Part shown: piece after piece, positions 1 to 8,755 of the stretch | Layout: the number at the start of each line of letters is the position of its first letter | Position numbering within the stretch: position 1 is the first letter of the stretch | Assembly (NCBI GenBank): GCA_958295775.1 | Contig: CATQHC010000006.1 | Span: 84,997-148,996 of the forward strand | Direction: 5' to 3' | Length of the DNA stretch: 64,000 nucleotides | From: Chloroflexota bacterium | Lineage (GTDB): Bacteria > Chloroflexota > UBA11872 > VXOZ01 | The notes under the pieces: model-generated | Seen by the model: only the letters and a program-made list of their open reading frames with translations | The model's database searches: none | Told to the model about the DNA's origin: nothing | Translations under genes and position numbers: made by a program

Positions 1-651
1 GAACTTCCCGACCACTTCGAGTACAACTCCAGACTGCAAATGGACGGCTTGGAGTTCCTCGCCCACCTGCCGGCAGGCAAGTTTCCGGTAGCGTTTCTCG
101 ATCCGCAGTACCGCGGCCTCTTGGACAAGATGTCGTACGGGAACGAGGGCCGCAGCCGAAATCGCGGGCGCTCCTCGCTGCGTCAAATGGATGATGAGAA
201 GATTACTGCCTTTGTTCGCGGCATTGACCGCGCGCTCATGCCCAGCGGACACTTGTTCCTCTGGATGGACAAGTTTCACCTGTGCACGGGTTTCTCCCAC
301 TGGCTCAAGGACACGAAACTCGCCGTGGTTGATCTCGTCACCTGGGATAAGGGCCGCATCGGCATGGGCTACCGCACCCGGCGCAAGAGCGAGCACTTGG
401 TTGTGCTGCAAAAGACGCCGCGCCGCGCGAAAGGCGTGTGGAAAATCCACGACATCCCGGACGTGTGGGCCGAGACCGTGCCGCGGGATGCGGTGACGCA
501 CCGGAAGCCGGTGGAACTCCAGGGGGCCCTGATTGCGGCGGTTACGAATCCGGGAGACGTGGTGATCGATCCGGCCGCGGGGAGTTTCTCCGTGCTGGAA
601 GCCTGCCGCCAGCGCAATCGCGTCTTCCTCGGTTGCGATGTTGAAGGCTAA
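1..651 (+). CDS. Site-specific DNA methyltransferase (N6-adenine/N4-cytosine type), 5' end outside window
   Basis: Transfers a methyl group from S-adenosylmethionine to an exocyclic amino group of adenine or cytosine in DNA. The catalytic motif IV appears first as DPQY (the family norm is DPPY), and the AdoMet-binding motif I appears near the C-terminus as DPAAGSFS followed by a GCDVEG end. That order (IV before I) is the beta-type arrangement. The reading frame has no stop back to base 1, and the residues before the first ATG at 40 (DHFEYNSRLQ) continue the usual N-terminal strand, so the gene probably begins upstream of the window. No restriction endonuclease is visible downstream. It may be an orphan methylase, or a partner may lie upstream. 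The family call is sound; the target sequence cannot be read. Confidence 0.8.
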   Translation, partial: ELPDHFEYNSRLQMDGLEFLAHLPAGKFPVAFLDPQYRGLLDKMSYGNEGRSRNRGRSSLRQMDDEKITAFVRGIDRALMPSGHLFLWMDKFHLCTGFSHWLKDTKLAVVDLVTWDKGRIGMGYRTRRKSEHLVVLQKTPRRAKGVWKIHDIPDVWAETVPRDAVTHRKPVELQGALIAAVTNPGDVVIDPAAGSFSVLEACRQRNRVFLGCDVEG

Positions 652-729
652 AGAATTTCAAGCGCGAGGAACGGGCTAAAGCGTTGCGGCCCTGTGCTTA
701 ACACGTGCGATACATAGAGGCGAAAGACT

Positions 730-1761
730 ATGAGCTCAGAACCGATTCATGTCGGCATCATCGGCGCGGGCGCGAACACGCGCGACCGCCACATCCCCGG
801 TCTGCAAGCAATTGAGGGAGTCGAGATCGTCAGCGTCTGCAACCGCAGCCAGGAATCGAGCGCGCGCGTGGCGCAGCAGTTCGGCATTCCCCAGACCTAC
901 GCAAACTGGAACGAGCTGATCGACGCGCCGGATACGAATGCCATCGTCATCGGCACGTGGCCGTATCTGCACTGCCAGGCCACGCTCGCCGCGCTGGCTG
1001 CCGGCAAGCATGTGCTCTGCGAAGCGCGCATGGCCATGAATGCCGCCGAAGCCTGGGAGATGCAGGCTGCGGCTCAGGTAAATCCACAGCTCGTCGTGCA
1101 GATCGTGCCATCGCCTATGACGCTGCGGGTGGACACAACGCTGAAACGTCTGCTGGCAGAGGGCTACGTGGGCGACCTGCTCGCCATAGAGGTCCGCGTG
1201 GGCGGTGACTTCCTGGATGCCGCCGCGCCCCTGCACTGGCGGCAGGACTTCGATCTGAGCGGCTTCAATATCATGAGCATGGGCATCTGGTACGAGGCGG
1301 TCTTGCGCTGGGTCGGCGAGGCCAACCACGTGCAGGCCATGGGCAAGATCTTTACGCGAATGCGCGCGGACGAGACAGGTGAGCTACGAGCAGTGCGCGT
1401 GCCTGAGCACGTTGACGTGGTCGCCGACATGGCCTGCGGCGCGCAACTGCACATGCAGGTCTCGAGCGTCACCGGCCTGGCGGGCGCGCCGGAAGCGTTT
1501 CTCTTCGGGAGCGAGGGCACGTTGCGCTTTGCAGACAACACCCTCTACGGCGGCAAGCGCGGCGACGCCGCTTTAGATGAAATCCCAATACCGGCTGACG
1601 AAGCGGGCGGTTGGCGCGTGGAAGAGGAATTCGTCAGCGCCATTCGCGGACAGGAACAGGTCACCCACACCCCACCCGAGACCGGGGTAAAGTACATGGA
1701 GTTCACCGAGGCGGTCACACGCAGCCTGCAAACCGGCCAAGTGATCGCCCTGCCGCTCTAG
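730..1761 (+). CDS. Gfo/Idh/MocA-family oxidoreductase with altered EKP motif
   Basis: A 343-residue protein with an N-terminal Rossmann fold (GIIGAGANTRDRH, residues 9-21) and the C-terminal sheet domain of Gfo/Idh/MocA dehydrogenases, which oxidise or reduce sugars and inositols using NAD(P). The family's EKP signature, whose lysine contacts cofactor and substrate, is replaced by EAR at residues 98-100 (LCEARMA). The enzyme may therefore be non-catalytic or use another residue. A short GAGG-like ribosome site lies before the ATG at 730. It stands alone between a methyltransferase and a repeat-rich intergenic region. Substrate is unknown. Confidence 0.85.
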   Translation: MSSEPIHVGIIGAGANTRDRHIPGLQAIEGVEIVSVCNRSQESSARVAQQFGIPQTYANWNELIDAPDTNAIVIGTWPYLHCQATLAALAAGKHVLCEARMAMNAAEAWEMQAAAQVNPQLVVQIVPSPMTLRVDTTLKRLLAEGYVGDLLAIEVRVGGDFLDAAAPLHWRQDFDLSGFNIMSMGIWYEAVLRWVGEANHVQAMGKIFTRMRADETGELRAVRVPEHVDVVADMACGAQLHMQVSSVTGLAGAPEAFLFGSEGTLRFADNTLYGGKRGDAALDEIPIPADEAGGWRVEEEFVSAIRGQEQVTHTPPETGVKYMEFTEAVTRSLQTGQVIALPL

Positions 1762-1916
1762 TGCATTCGAGAGTATTCTCGGAGACCTCTACAAAGCCTG
1801 AGAATTGGCCGGCATTCGCTCTCCGTTGAGGAGAACCTTCAAAAAGCACTTGCCAAGGCGAGAAAGTCCCCTCTTCCGGTGGAGACCTTTGCGTAACCCT
1901 AGCGGAAGCGAGAGAG

Positions 1917-2152
1917 TTCCCTCTCCCTCGACGGGAGAGGGAGTGCCCCTGCCTGAAGGTGGGGTTATGCAAAGGTCTCCCGCGGGAGAGGGTTAGAGCC
2001 TGCCCCGTACTTGATACGGGGGCGAGGGCGAGTCCCCGCAATCCGGGCCAATTTCACCGATATTGCACACTTTCGTCTAAGTCTTTGAGGTAGGTAAGGA
2101 CAGGACAAGCAGTAATCCCCTCACCCCGGCCCTCTCCCGGCGGGAAAGGGAG
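1917..2152. repeat. Cluster of family A palindromes (GGGAGAGGG type)
   Basis: Three copies of an imperfect palindrome built on CCCTCTCCC and GGGAGAGGG lie at about 1917-1946, 1976-1996 and 2117-2152. The last has the fuller form CCCTCACCCCGGCCCTCTCCC. The same family recurs at 16104-16141, 54515-54549, 61016-61049, 62642-62662 and 63195-63235, always between genes. Confidence 0.75.
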
Positions 2153-2568
2153 TAATTCTTGCGCCGCTGGCCGGAGTTACACAAGGATCTCATTGAGGGA
2201 AAGAGTGAGGGTGAATCTTTGTTGATGCAGCCCGAACACGCTTGCCCGGCCGGTTCTTGCTAAGGCCCGCATCGGGAAATCTGAACCCAATCTAGCTTGT
2301 ATAGACCGGGTACATGGGTTACACCGCCGAATTTAGAGACATCGTAGTATGCGATGACCTTGCCATGAGAGTTAGAGCCTCTCAATACCTCTGCGCAATC
2401 GCTCTGCTTCCTTAGCGCAAACTAACGACCTGAACTTGAACCCGTAGTGTCGCCTGGAATGTCACCATCCCGGTCCAATCAGGAGCGCCTGTGGGTGTCA
2501 ATATGCTCAATGTGTTACCTATTTCCCCGAACAACCGTTACTTATGTCCCAGTCTGTACACTACTACG

Positions 2569-2592
2569 TAGCGCGGGGGCTTGTCCCCCGCT
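2569..2592. repeat. Family B palindrome (GCGGGGGACAAGCCCCCGC)
   Basis: GCGGGGG and CCCCCGC arms around a CTTGT centre, preceded by TAGC. It is one copy of a family also seen at 17547-17571, 20135-20153, 20269-20292, 28464-28485, 28571-28592, 28679-28700 and 59184-59210. It lies just downstream of the minus-strand RraA-like gene. Confidence 0.75.
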
Positions 2593-2662
2593 CTTTGCAT
2601 CCACGCCCGTCGTGCCTGACGAGTAGGGCATTTTATACCCCACCGCCACGTAGGAAATTCGC

Positions 2663-3334
2663 CTACAGAATCCCATGGCGCTCGAACACCGTCCGCATTT
2701 TGTCGCCCGCGGCGAGTTCCGCGCGGACAGTATTCTCTCCCCGCACTTTTACCTCGGCAGGCTGCAGGACCGCCTCGATGTGTTGGTGAGGAATGACCAC
2801 CACGCCGTCGTATTCAGCCAGGATGTAGTCGCCGGGTTGCACCAGCACGCCGCCGCACGTAATCGGCACGTTGTGGGCGATCGCCTCGGCACGGCCCGCG
2901 GCGTCGGCGGCGCAGAAGTCCGTGGCAAAGACCGGGAAGGGCTTTGCAATGATCATGCCGCTGTCGCGCACCGGACCGTCGATCACCGCGCCGGTGGCGC
3001 CCCGCGCCTGGGCACAGGTGGAAAACAACTCGCCCCAGAGCGCGCACGACGGGGCGTCACCTAACGCGGCGACGTACACCTCTCCCGGCTGCAAACTGTC
3101 CATGGCTTCGATTTCCATGAAGTGGTATTCCTCCTGGGAGGGAATGCGCTCGGCCGGACGAAAGTGGATCGGGTGGGCGCGGCCCACGACCCGCGCCTCG
3201 ACATAGAGCGGCCGCACACGCGGCGCCATCACCTGATGCCGCAAGCCAAGCGCATCGAGCGCGTCCGAAACCACGGCCACGTAAACGTGCTGCAAGCGTT
3301 CGAGATAGAGATCTTGGGGAATTAAGGCGGACAT
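2663..3334 (-). CDS. RraA-family protein (RNase E inhibitor-like / HMG-type aldolase family)
   Basis: A 223-residue single-domain protein of the RraA/demethylmenaquinone-methyltransferase-like fold. The core signature is present: GELFSTCAQARG, then GAVIDGPVRD. In aldolase members this region carries the metal- and pyruvate-binding Arg-Asp pair. Family members are 4-hydroxy-4-methyl-2-oxoglutarate or oxaloacetate-processing enzymes, or, in a few proteobacteria, regulators of RNase E. Since the window encodes RNase Y rather than RNase E, an aldolase or decarboxylase role in organic-acid breakdown is likelier. Length and motif fit are good; the exact substrate is open. Confidence 0.8.
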   Translation of the reverse strand: MSALIPQDLYLERLQHVYVAVVSDALDALGLRHQVMAPRVRPLYVEARVVGRAHPIHFRPAERIPSQEEYHFMEIEAMDSLQPGEVYVAALGDAPSCALWGELFSTCAQARGATGAVIDGPVRDSGMIIAKPFPVFATDFCAADAAGRAEAIAHNVPITCGGVLVQPGDYILAEYDGVVVIPHQHIEAVLQPAEVKVRGENTVRAELAAGDKMRTVFERHGIL

Positions 3335-3753
3335 ATCGGGCTGCTCCTTACGATTTTGGGCGGCGGCAAAGTCTTGCGCCTATCATAACGTGCCGAGACG
3401 CGGATCGTGGCTTGACCTGCAATAATTGGGCTCATTGGACTCTTCAGGCAGACCCTTCTCCGGTAGCGCAGGTTTGCAACCTGCGCCTACTGCCAGCCCA
3501 GGCATCAGCAGCACCGACCCACGAATTTCGTTGCCCTTGGAAGGGGGGGCCTCTGGATTCCGGCTTGCGCCGGACTGACGGGCTTCTTGCATTCTTCCCT
3601 GAAGAAAGTGATGAGCCTGCCACTCTCTCAGGCTCCTGCGCGAACATCCACACGCGTGAGCGTCCCTTAGCAAGCGCCGCTTGCACTATCATAGAGGTGA
3701 CCTCCCGCCATCGCGGTGAATGGGAACGGGTCTCCAACCTCTCTGACTTGAAC
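3335..3753. other. Intergenic region between divergent genes, with two repeats
   Basis: The region between the minus-strand RraA gene and livG. It contains a family C palindrome (CGCAGGTTTGCAACCTGCG, about 3465-3485) and a copy of a GGATTCCGGCTTGCGCCGGA-type repeat (about 3549-3585). The frame of livG is open back to 3412, but that extension runs through the repeats and has no family similarity, so it is treated as non-coding. A promoter for livG should lie here but none is clear. Confidence 0.6.
3460..3488. repeat. Family C palindrome (GCAGGTTTGCAACCTGC)
   Basis: CGGTAGCGCAGG-TTTGCAA-CCTGCG, nearly identical to the copy at 20200-20226 and close to 52541-52568. A shorter form at 59082-59105 is inverted. 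Confidence 0.75.
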
Positions 3754-4557
3754 ATGGGGACAAGCAGGACCGTGGCTACGGACACGCAGCATGTACTCTT
3801 GCAGGTAGAGAACGTCGCCAAGTCGTTTGGAGGCTTGCAGGCGGTGCAGAACTGCTCCATGCAGGTGCGCTCAGGTACGATCACGGGTCTGATCGGACCT
3901 AACGGGGCGGGCAAGACGACGTTATTCAATCTCATTTCCGGTTTCTACGCCCCGGACGCGGGCAGCATCGTGTTCCAGGGAAAGCGCATCGACGGGCTGC
4001 CGCCGCACCGCATCTTCCACCACGGTCTCTGCCGCACTTTCCAGGTGCCCAAAGAACTCAAGCAAATGACCGTGCTCGAAAACCTGATGCTGGTGCCTGC
4101 AGGCCAAGCGGGCGAACGGATGGGGACGGCGTGGCTCATACCGTGGCGCGTGCGCCGGCAGGAGCAGGAAGCCTACGACAAGGCGCTGGACGTGCTGGAG
4201 TTCGTAAGCCTGGCCCACCTGCGGGACGAGTATGCGGCAAATCTCTCCACCGGCCAGAAGAAGCTGCTGGAACTTGCCCGCGCCATGATGACGGACCCGC
4301 GACTCATCATGCTGGACGAGCCGGGCGCCGGGGTGAACCCAACGCTCTTGGATAGCCTCATGCGGCAGATCGAGCGCCTTGTTGCCGAACGCGGCATTAC
4401 CGTCCTGCTCATAGAGCACAACATGGCGGTGGTGATGGGTCTCTGCGACCCCGTCATCGTCATGAGCAACGGCGAGAAGCTCGCGGAAGGCACACCGGCG
4501 GAAATCCAGCGGAACGAGCAGGTGCTCGCGGCGTATCTGGGAGGCCAAAACCGGTGA
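3754..4557 (+). CDS. livG: Branched-chain amino-acid type ABC transporter ATP-binding protein LivG
   Basis: A cytoplasmic ATPase that powers import of branched-chain amino acids or similar polar solutes. In the 267-residue product starting at the ATG at 3754, Walker A is GPNGAGKTT (48-56), the ABC signature is LSTGQKKLLELA and Walker B is LIMLDEPGAG. The long insert between Walker A and signature and the end SNGEKLAEGTPAEIQ are typical of LivG. The start was placed at 3754 because upstream codons run through an intergenic repeat and add no family sequence; no strong ribosome site is visible. The stop overlaps the next start (GTGA), so livG-livF-livH-livM form an operon. Confidence 0.92.
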   Translation: MGTSRTVATDTQHVLLQVENVAKSFGGLQAVQNCSMQVRSGTITGLIGPNGAGKTTLFNLISGFYAPDAGSIVFQGKRIDGLPPHRIFHHGLCRTFQVPKELKQMTVLENLMLVPAGQAGERMGTAWLIPWRVRRQEQEAYDKALDVLEFVSLAHLRDEYAANLSTGQKKLLELARAMMTDPRLIMLDEPGAGVNPTLLDSLMRQIERLVAERGITVLLIEHNMAVVMGLCDPVIVMSNGEKLAEGTPAEIQRNEQVLAAYLGGQNR

Positions 4558-5264
4558 GTTTGCTTGAGGCGTCTGAGATTGTTTCCGGTTACGGCGATAT
4601 TGAGATTCTGCATGGCGTCTCCCTCTCCGTTGGCCGCGGCGAAATGGTGGCCGTCATCGGTCCCAACGGCTGCGGCAAGTCCACGCTGATGAAGACAATC
4701 TTCGGCCTGCTCACGCCGACCGGCGGCAGGGTCACATTCAAGGATACGGACATTACCGGCATGCCGCCCCATGAAATCGTCTGCCAGGGCTTGAGCTACG
4801 TGCCGCAGGCGGACAACACGTTTTTGAGTCTCACGGTGCAGGAAAACCTGGCGATGGGCGCCTTCCTCCGGCCCGACATCTATGCAGTGCAAGCGGAGAT
4901 GGCCTACGGCCTCTTTCCCGATCTCAAGGCGCGCCGCAACGCGAAGGTCTCGTCGCTGAGCGGCGGCCAGCGCCAAATGGTGGCCATGGCGCGCGCGCTC
5001 ATGCTCGAACCGCAGCTCCTCCTGCTCGACGAACCCACGGCGGGCCTCGCGCCGGTCTTTGTGGAAGCGGTGTTCGCGCAGATAGCGCACGTCAATTCCC
5101 AGGGCATCGCCGTGCTCATGGTGGAGCAAAACGCGCGCCTGGCGCTGGAACACGCGCAGCGCGGCTACGTGCTCGCCAGCGGCGAGAACCGCTTCACCGG
5201 TGAGAGCAGCGCGCTGCTGGCAAACGAGGAAGTAGCCCGGCTCTACCTGGGAGGGGCGGCATGA
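4554..5264 (+). CDS. livF: Branched-chain amino-acid type ABC transporter ATP-binding protein LivF
   Basis: The second ATPase of the transporter, 236 residues, starting with GTG in a GTGA overlap with livG. Walker A is GPNGCGKST, the signature is LSGGQRQMVAMARAL and Walker B is LLLLDEPTAGLAP, all at normal spacing. LivG and LivF form a heterodimer that binds the two permeases encoded next. Its stop overlaps the ATG of livH (ATGA), which supports translational coupling. Confidence 0.93.
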   Translation: MSLLEASEIVSGYGDIEILHGVSLSVGRGEMVAVIGPNGCGKSTLMKTIFGLLTPTGGRVTFKDTDITGMPPHEIVCQGLSYVPQADNTFLSLTVQENLAMGAFLRPDIYAVQAEMAYGLFPDLKARRNAKVSSLSGGQRQMVAMARALMLEPQLLLLDEPTAGLAPVFVEAVFAQIAHVNSQGIAVLMVEQNARLALEHAQRGYVLASGENRFTGESSALLANEEVARLYLGGAA

Positions 5265-6178
5265 TTGCGCTGGTCGTGGACGGCATCATCCTCGGCAGCA
5301 TCCTCTCACTCGGCGCAGTGAGTCTCACGCTGGTGTACGGCATCGTGCGCTTCGCCAATTTCGCGCACGGCGACCTCATGGCCGTCGGCGCCTACGTGGC
5401 GTTTTTCCTGGTGAACACGGTCTTCGCCACGCTGGATATTCCAATCGCCACGTTCGGGCCGCTCTCATTCGGTCTGCCGATGTTGCTCGCGCTGCCGCTC
5501 GCTATGCTCATGACCGCCGTGGTCGCCGTGGTTGTCGATCGCCTGGTGTTCCGCCCCATGCGCGCGCGCCGCTACGCGACGGTGATGTTCGTCATCGGCT
5601 CCTTGGCGGTGGCCTTTGCAATCCGCGCCCTGGTCTTCATCATCTGGGGGCCGGAATTCCACTTCTACACGCAAGCGCTGCGGCCGGCGTTGAAATTGCC
5701 GTTCGACGTCCGCGTAAAACCGGATCAAATCTTCATTCTGCTTGCCTGCCTGGCCATGGTGGCGGGACTCTATCTCTTCCTGCAACGCTCGAAGATCGGC
5801 CAGGCGCTCCGCGCCACGGCGGATAATCCGGATTTGGCGCGCATTAGCGGGATCAACACCGAGCACATGATGATCTGGACCTGGGCAATTGGGGCGGCGC
5901 TGGCGGCGACCGCGGGCATCCTGCTCGGTATCGACTCGCAGATTCGTCCCGAGATGGGGTGGAACCTGCTGCTGCCGCTCTTTGCGGCAGCCATTCTCGG
6001 CGGCATTGGCAACCCGTACGGCGCGCTCGTAGGCGGTATGGTAATCGGAATCGTGCAGCAGGTATCGACCGCGTTCCTCCTGCCCACCTACAAACCCGCC
6101 GTGGCGTTCGTCATTCTGATTTTGGTGCTGTTGATCCGGCCGCGGGGGCTCTTTGGCAGCGAGCAACGGGGGTTCTAG
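5261..6178 (+). CDS. livH: Branched-chain amino-acid type ABC transporter permease LivH
   Basis: A 305-residue integral membrane protein with about eight hydrophobic segments. Family signatures are visible: the N-terminal SLTLVYGIVRFANFAHGD motif and the C-terminal AAILGGIGNPYGALVGG loop that contacts the ATPases. It starts four bases before the livF stop. It pairs with LivM to form the channel. The livM start follows after 70 bases. Confidence 0.92.
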   Translation: MIALVVDGIILGSILSLGAVSLTLVYGIVRFANFAHGDLMAVGAYVAFFLVNTVFATLDIPIATFGPLSFGLPMLLALPLAMLMTAVVAVVVDRLVFRPMRARRYATVMFVIGSLAVAFAIRALVFIIWGPEFHFYTQALRPALKLPFDVRVKPDQIFILLACLAMVAGLYLFLQRSKIGQALRATADNPDLARISGINTEHMMIWTWAIGAALAATAGILLGIDSQIRPEMGWNLLLPLFAAAILGGIGNPYGALVGGMVIGIVQQVSTAFLLPTYKPAVAFVILILVLLIRPRGLFGSEQRGF

Positions 6179-6248
6179 CCGCTCGCAGTGGAAGACAAAA
6201 TCGTGTGGTGTGCATTCAAAAAAAGTGTGACAGGAAGCGGACAGTAGC

Positions 6249-7238
6249 ATGACAGTGGAAGCAATTCTCAGTTCAGGCTTGCTCAATTACCTGGTCGGTT
6301 TCTTGATCGTTGCCAGTATCTATGCCTTGTTCACACTCGGTCTCAACGTGCACTTCGGCGATACCGGCCTGATCAACTTTGGTGTGGCCGGGTTCTTCGC
6401 AATTGGCGCATACACCGCCGCCTTGGTTACAAAGCCGCTGCCCACCGGCGAACTTGCCCGCTACACGCAGCAAGCATTTGGTCTCGACCAGCCGTTTCTC
6501 GTAGGCATCATTGCCGCTGCGCTCGTTTCCGGGATTATTGCCGTGCTCATCGGGATTCCCACGCTGCGCCTGCGCGAGGACTATCTGGCAATTGCCACGA
6601 TCGGTATCGCGGAGAGCATCCGGCTCGTTTTCAACAACGAGCAGTGGCTCGCCAATGGTTCGAAAGGGCTGGTCGGCATCCCCCGCCCACTCTACGACCT
6701 CGTGCCCACCGCATACTACAATTATGTCTATCTCGGCATCGTGATCATCGTCCTTGCCGTTGTTGCCGTGTTATTGGAGCGGATGATCCGTTCGCCGTGG
6801 GGGCGTGTGTTGCGGGCGATCCGCGAAGATGAGGTGGTCGCCGCCGCGTACGGCAAGAACGTGTTTGCGTTCAAGCTGCAAGCGCTGGTGCTGGGCGCGA
6901 TGGTGATGGGAATTGGCGGCGCGCTCTACGCCCACAACGCCGGCACCATCAGCCCCAGCGTGTTCGAGCCGGTCTTCGGCACGTTTATCGTATGGGTAAT
7001 GCTGATCCTCGGCGGCAGCGGCAACACCAAGGGCGTGATACTCGGCGCATTTGTGTTCTGGGCAATCTGGGCGGGGACCCAATTCGCGACCGATGCGTTC
7101 GTGCCGCCTGCGCTGAATTCCCGCGCGCCCCACTTCCGCTTTCTCCTCATGGAGACGCTGCTCGTGCTGATGCTGCTCTTCCGGCCGAAGGGCATCCTGG
7201 GCGAAGAGCGGTTCGTTTCCACCCTGCGTCCGCGGTGA
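6249..7238 (+). CDS. livM: Branched-chain amino-acid type ABC transporter permease LivM
   Basis: A 329-residue membrane permease. The N-terminal LGLNVHFGDTGLINFG motif and the central IPTLRLREDYLAIATIGIAE motif are diagnostic of LivM, and the C-terminus ends FRPKGILGEERF as is usual. It is the last gene of the operon. The periplasmic binding protein (LivK) normally found next to these genes is not here, so it must be elsewhere or another binding protein serves it. Confidence 0.92.
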   Translation: MTVEAILSSGLLNYLVGFLIVASIYALFTLGLNVHFGDTGLINFGVAGFFAIGAYTAALVTKPLPTGELARYTQQAFGLDQPFLVGIIAAALVSGIIAVLIGIPTLRLREDYLAIATIGIAESIRLVFNNEQWLANGSKGLVGIPRPLYDLVPTAYYNYVYLGIVIIVLAVVAVLLERMIRSPWGRVLRAIREDEVVAAAYGKNVFAFKLQALVLGAMVMGIGGALYAHNAGTISPSVFEPVFGTFIVWVMLILGGSGNTKGVILGAFVFWAIWAGTQFATDAFVPPALNSRAPHFRFLLMETLLVLMLLFRPKGILGEERFVSTLRPR

Positions 7239-7670
7239 AGTGGGCGATAGTGGCGGCTTAAGCACGAAGAAAAACCGGAGTGTTGGGAACTGATGCCACT
7301 CCGAGCGGAGCGACGTATCGAGCGTCTCGACCGAAAGATGCGCCTGCGGCTGGAATTCCGACATGTGCGACAAAGTGCGGGGCAAGCCCCCGGCGCTAAC
7401 TCTAGAAGACAGAGCAATCCTCATTACCGGTACTTAGACTTGCCGGAGTGTTTCCGAGCGCAGCGAGAAGCCTAGAATCCATGTGCAAAACGCTTCGTCC
7501 CGGAGTACCCCAGTAATAGAAGCGTCCTCAATCCCCTAGTACTTCGACAAGCTCAGCACGAACGGATAGCGGGCGAGCCGTTTGTGCGGATAGCGGGCAA
7601 ACCGTGTGAATGGATAGCGGGCGAGCCGTTTCTTGGCATTTGCAATAGTCGGACTGCGGGACCGGCTATG
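7239..7670. other. Intergenic region between convergent genes, with small repeats
   Basis: It contains a family E element (ACTTCGACAAGCTCAGCACG, 7541-7560) directly followed by three tandem 24-bp units. No gene or clear hairpin terminator was found between livM and the convergent PASTA gene. Confidence 0.55.
7564..7635. repeat. Three tandem 24-bp repeats
   Basis: Units begin at 7564, 7588 and 7612, each with GGATAGCGGGC followed by GAGCCGTTT or AAACCGTGT. Units one and three are the closest pair. Confidence 0.75.
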
Positions 7671-8600
7671 CTAGTTCGTTGTGCAGCCGGGAGTGCCGCG
7701 AATATTGAGCTTCACCTCGTGATCTCGCTCCACCTCGATGCCGGGCCGGGGGTCCTGGCTGGCAACCGTGCCGCACGCTCCGGTGTCGTTGGTAAGTTTG
7801 ATACCTTCAACACCCCGCAGCCCGCTGGCGGTAAGGTTTTGCTGCGCAAAAGCAAATAGCTGATTGCGCACATCCGGCACCTGCACGCGGTCCACGCCCT
7901 TGCTGACGATGAGACTCACGGTGCTCCCCGACTCTACAAGGGTCTCGGGAGGCGGCTCTTGGCCCATCACAATTCCCGCTGGCACCGTTTCGCTCCACTG
8001 CTCTATCTCTTCGACGTCAACACCCAACAGTTCCAACTGCGCACGCGCGTTATCCACCGTGATGCCTACCAAGTTGGGCATTGCGGGGTTCTCGGGGCCT
8101 TTGCTGATCCTTATAGTTACGACGGTACCCGCATCCACCTCGGAATTCGCCGCCGGCGACTGACTGACAACCAATCCGGGGGCCACGCTGTCGTTAAAGA
8201 CCTCTTCGACTTCCACCGCAAGCTGAAACTGTTCCAGCAGAGCGACCGCCCGCTCCTCGGTGCTCTGCAAAAGAGTAGGCACGATCACACGCGGTGTGGC
8301 GGAAGCCTGGGGGGTTTGGCCGGCCGCTCCGTTCGCCGGGGTCGGCAACGCGGGTGTGGCCTTGGCAACGGCGCCAATCGTCAGCGTTGGCGTGGCGGAC
8401 GTCGAGACAAGCGGCACGTCGCCCAGGAAGGCCCCCAGGTCCGGCTTGAGGCGGAAACCGAGCCACAGCGCAAGAATGACTGCGAGAAAAATCAGCGGAA
8501 TGCCCCAGCGGGATACCGGCTCCGGGGAACGTCCGCCCGGCTTGCCTGTGTTATCTGGGCTGCCCGCTCTCCAAGAGCCCGGTATTCCTCGATTGGCCAT
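7671..8600 (-). CDS. Membrane-anchored protein with three PASTA domains, no kinase
   Basis: A 309-residue protein with a basic, proline-rich cytoplasmic tail, one transmembrane segment (about residues 33-51), a Thr/Ala/Pro-rich linker, and three PASTA domains (about 106-170, 172-238 and 239-305). These show the repeating pattern ALLEQFQL, VSQSPAANSEVDAGTVVTI, SKGP. PASTA domains bind muropeptides or beta-lactams and usually form the outside of Ser/Thr kinases or penicillin-binding proteins. Neither catalytic domain is present here. It is the last gene of the minus-strand block after smc (gap 155 bases). A role in sensing or scaffolding at the cell wall is inferred from the domain alone. Confidence 0.82.
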   Translation of the reverse strand: MANRGIPGSWRAGSPDNTGKPGGRSPEPVSRWGIPLIFLAVILALWLGFRLKPDLGAFLGDVPLVSTSATPTLTIGAVAKATPALPTPANGAAGQTPQASATPRVIVPTLLQSTEERAVALLEQFQLAVEVEEVFNDSVAPGLVVSQSPAANSEVDAGTVVTIRISKGPENPAMPNLVGITVDNARAQLELLGVDVEEIEQWSETVPAGIVMGQEPPPETLVESGSTVSLIVSKGVDRVQVPDVRNQLFAFAQQNLTASGLRGVEGIKLTNDTGACGTVASQDPRPGIEVERDHEVKLNIRGTPGCTTN

Positions 8601-8755
8601 CGTGTCTTGTCACTGTTCTTTCCGTGAATCCTGCGAAAGATGGGAGCCCTGTGCCCGCCGCGTTTTATGTTAGGTCTTTGACGGCCGCCTTACGACAGGC
8701 TCAAGACGAACGATGGCGCCATACCTCTCAGACCCGCCAAATGGACGAGGCGCGC

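Larger units (their letters stand above)
1762..2662. other. Long non-coding stretch rich in palindromic repeats
   Basis: About 900 bases without a supportable gene. It holds several inverted repeats: three of the CCCTCTCCC/GGGAGAGGG family (around 1917-1946, 1976-1996 and 2117-2152), a GCCCCGTA/TACGGGGGC hairpin near 2002-2023, and one GCGGGGG-CTTGT-CCCCCGC element at 2569-2592. The part from 2220 to 2540 shows nothing recognisable. Confidence 0.6.

Noticed and set aside
3412..3753. 114-codon N-terminal extension of livG
   Set aside because: It runs through palindromic repeats and has no similarity to ABC ATPases; the family-like start is at 3754.
4173..5153. 326-codon minus-strand frame opposite livG/livF
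   Set aside because: A shadow of two certain ABC ATPase genes in high-GC sequence.
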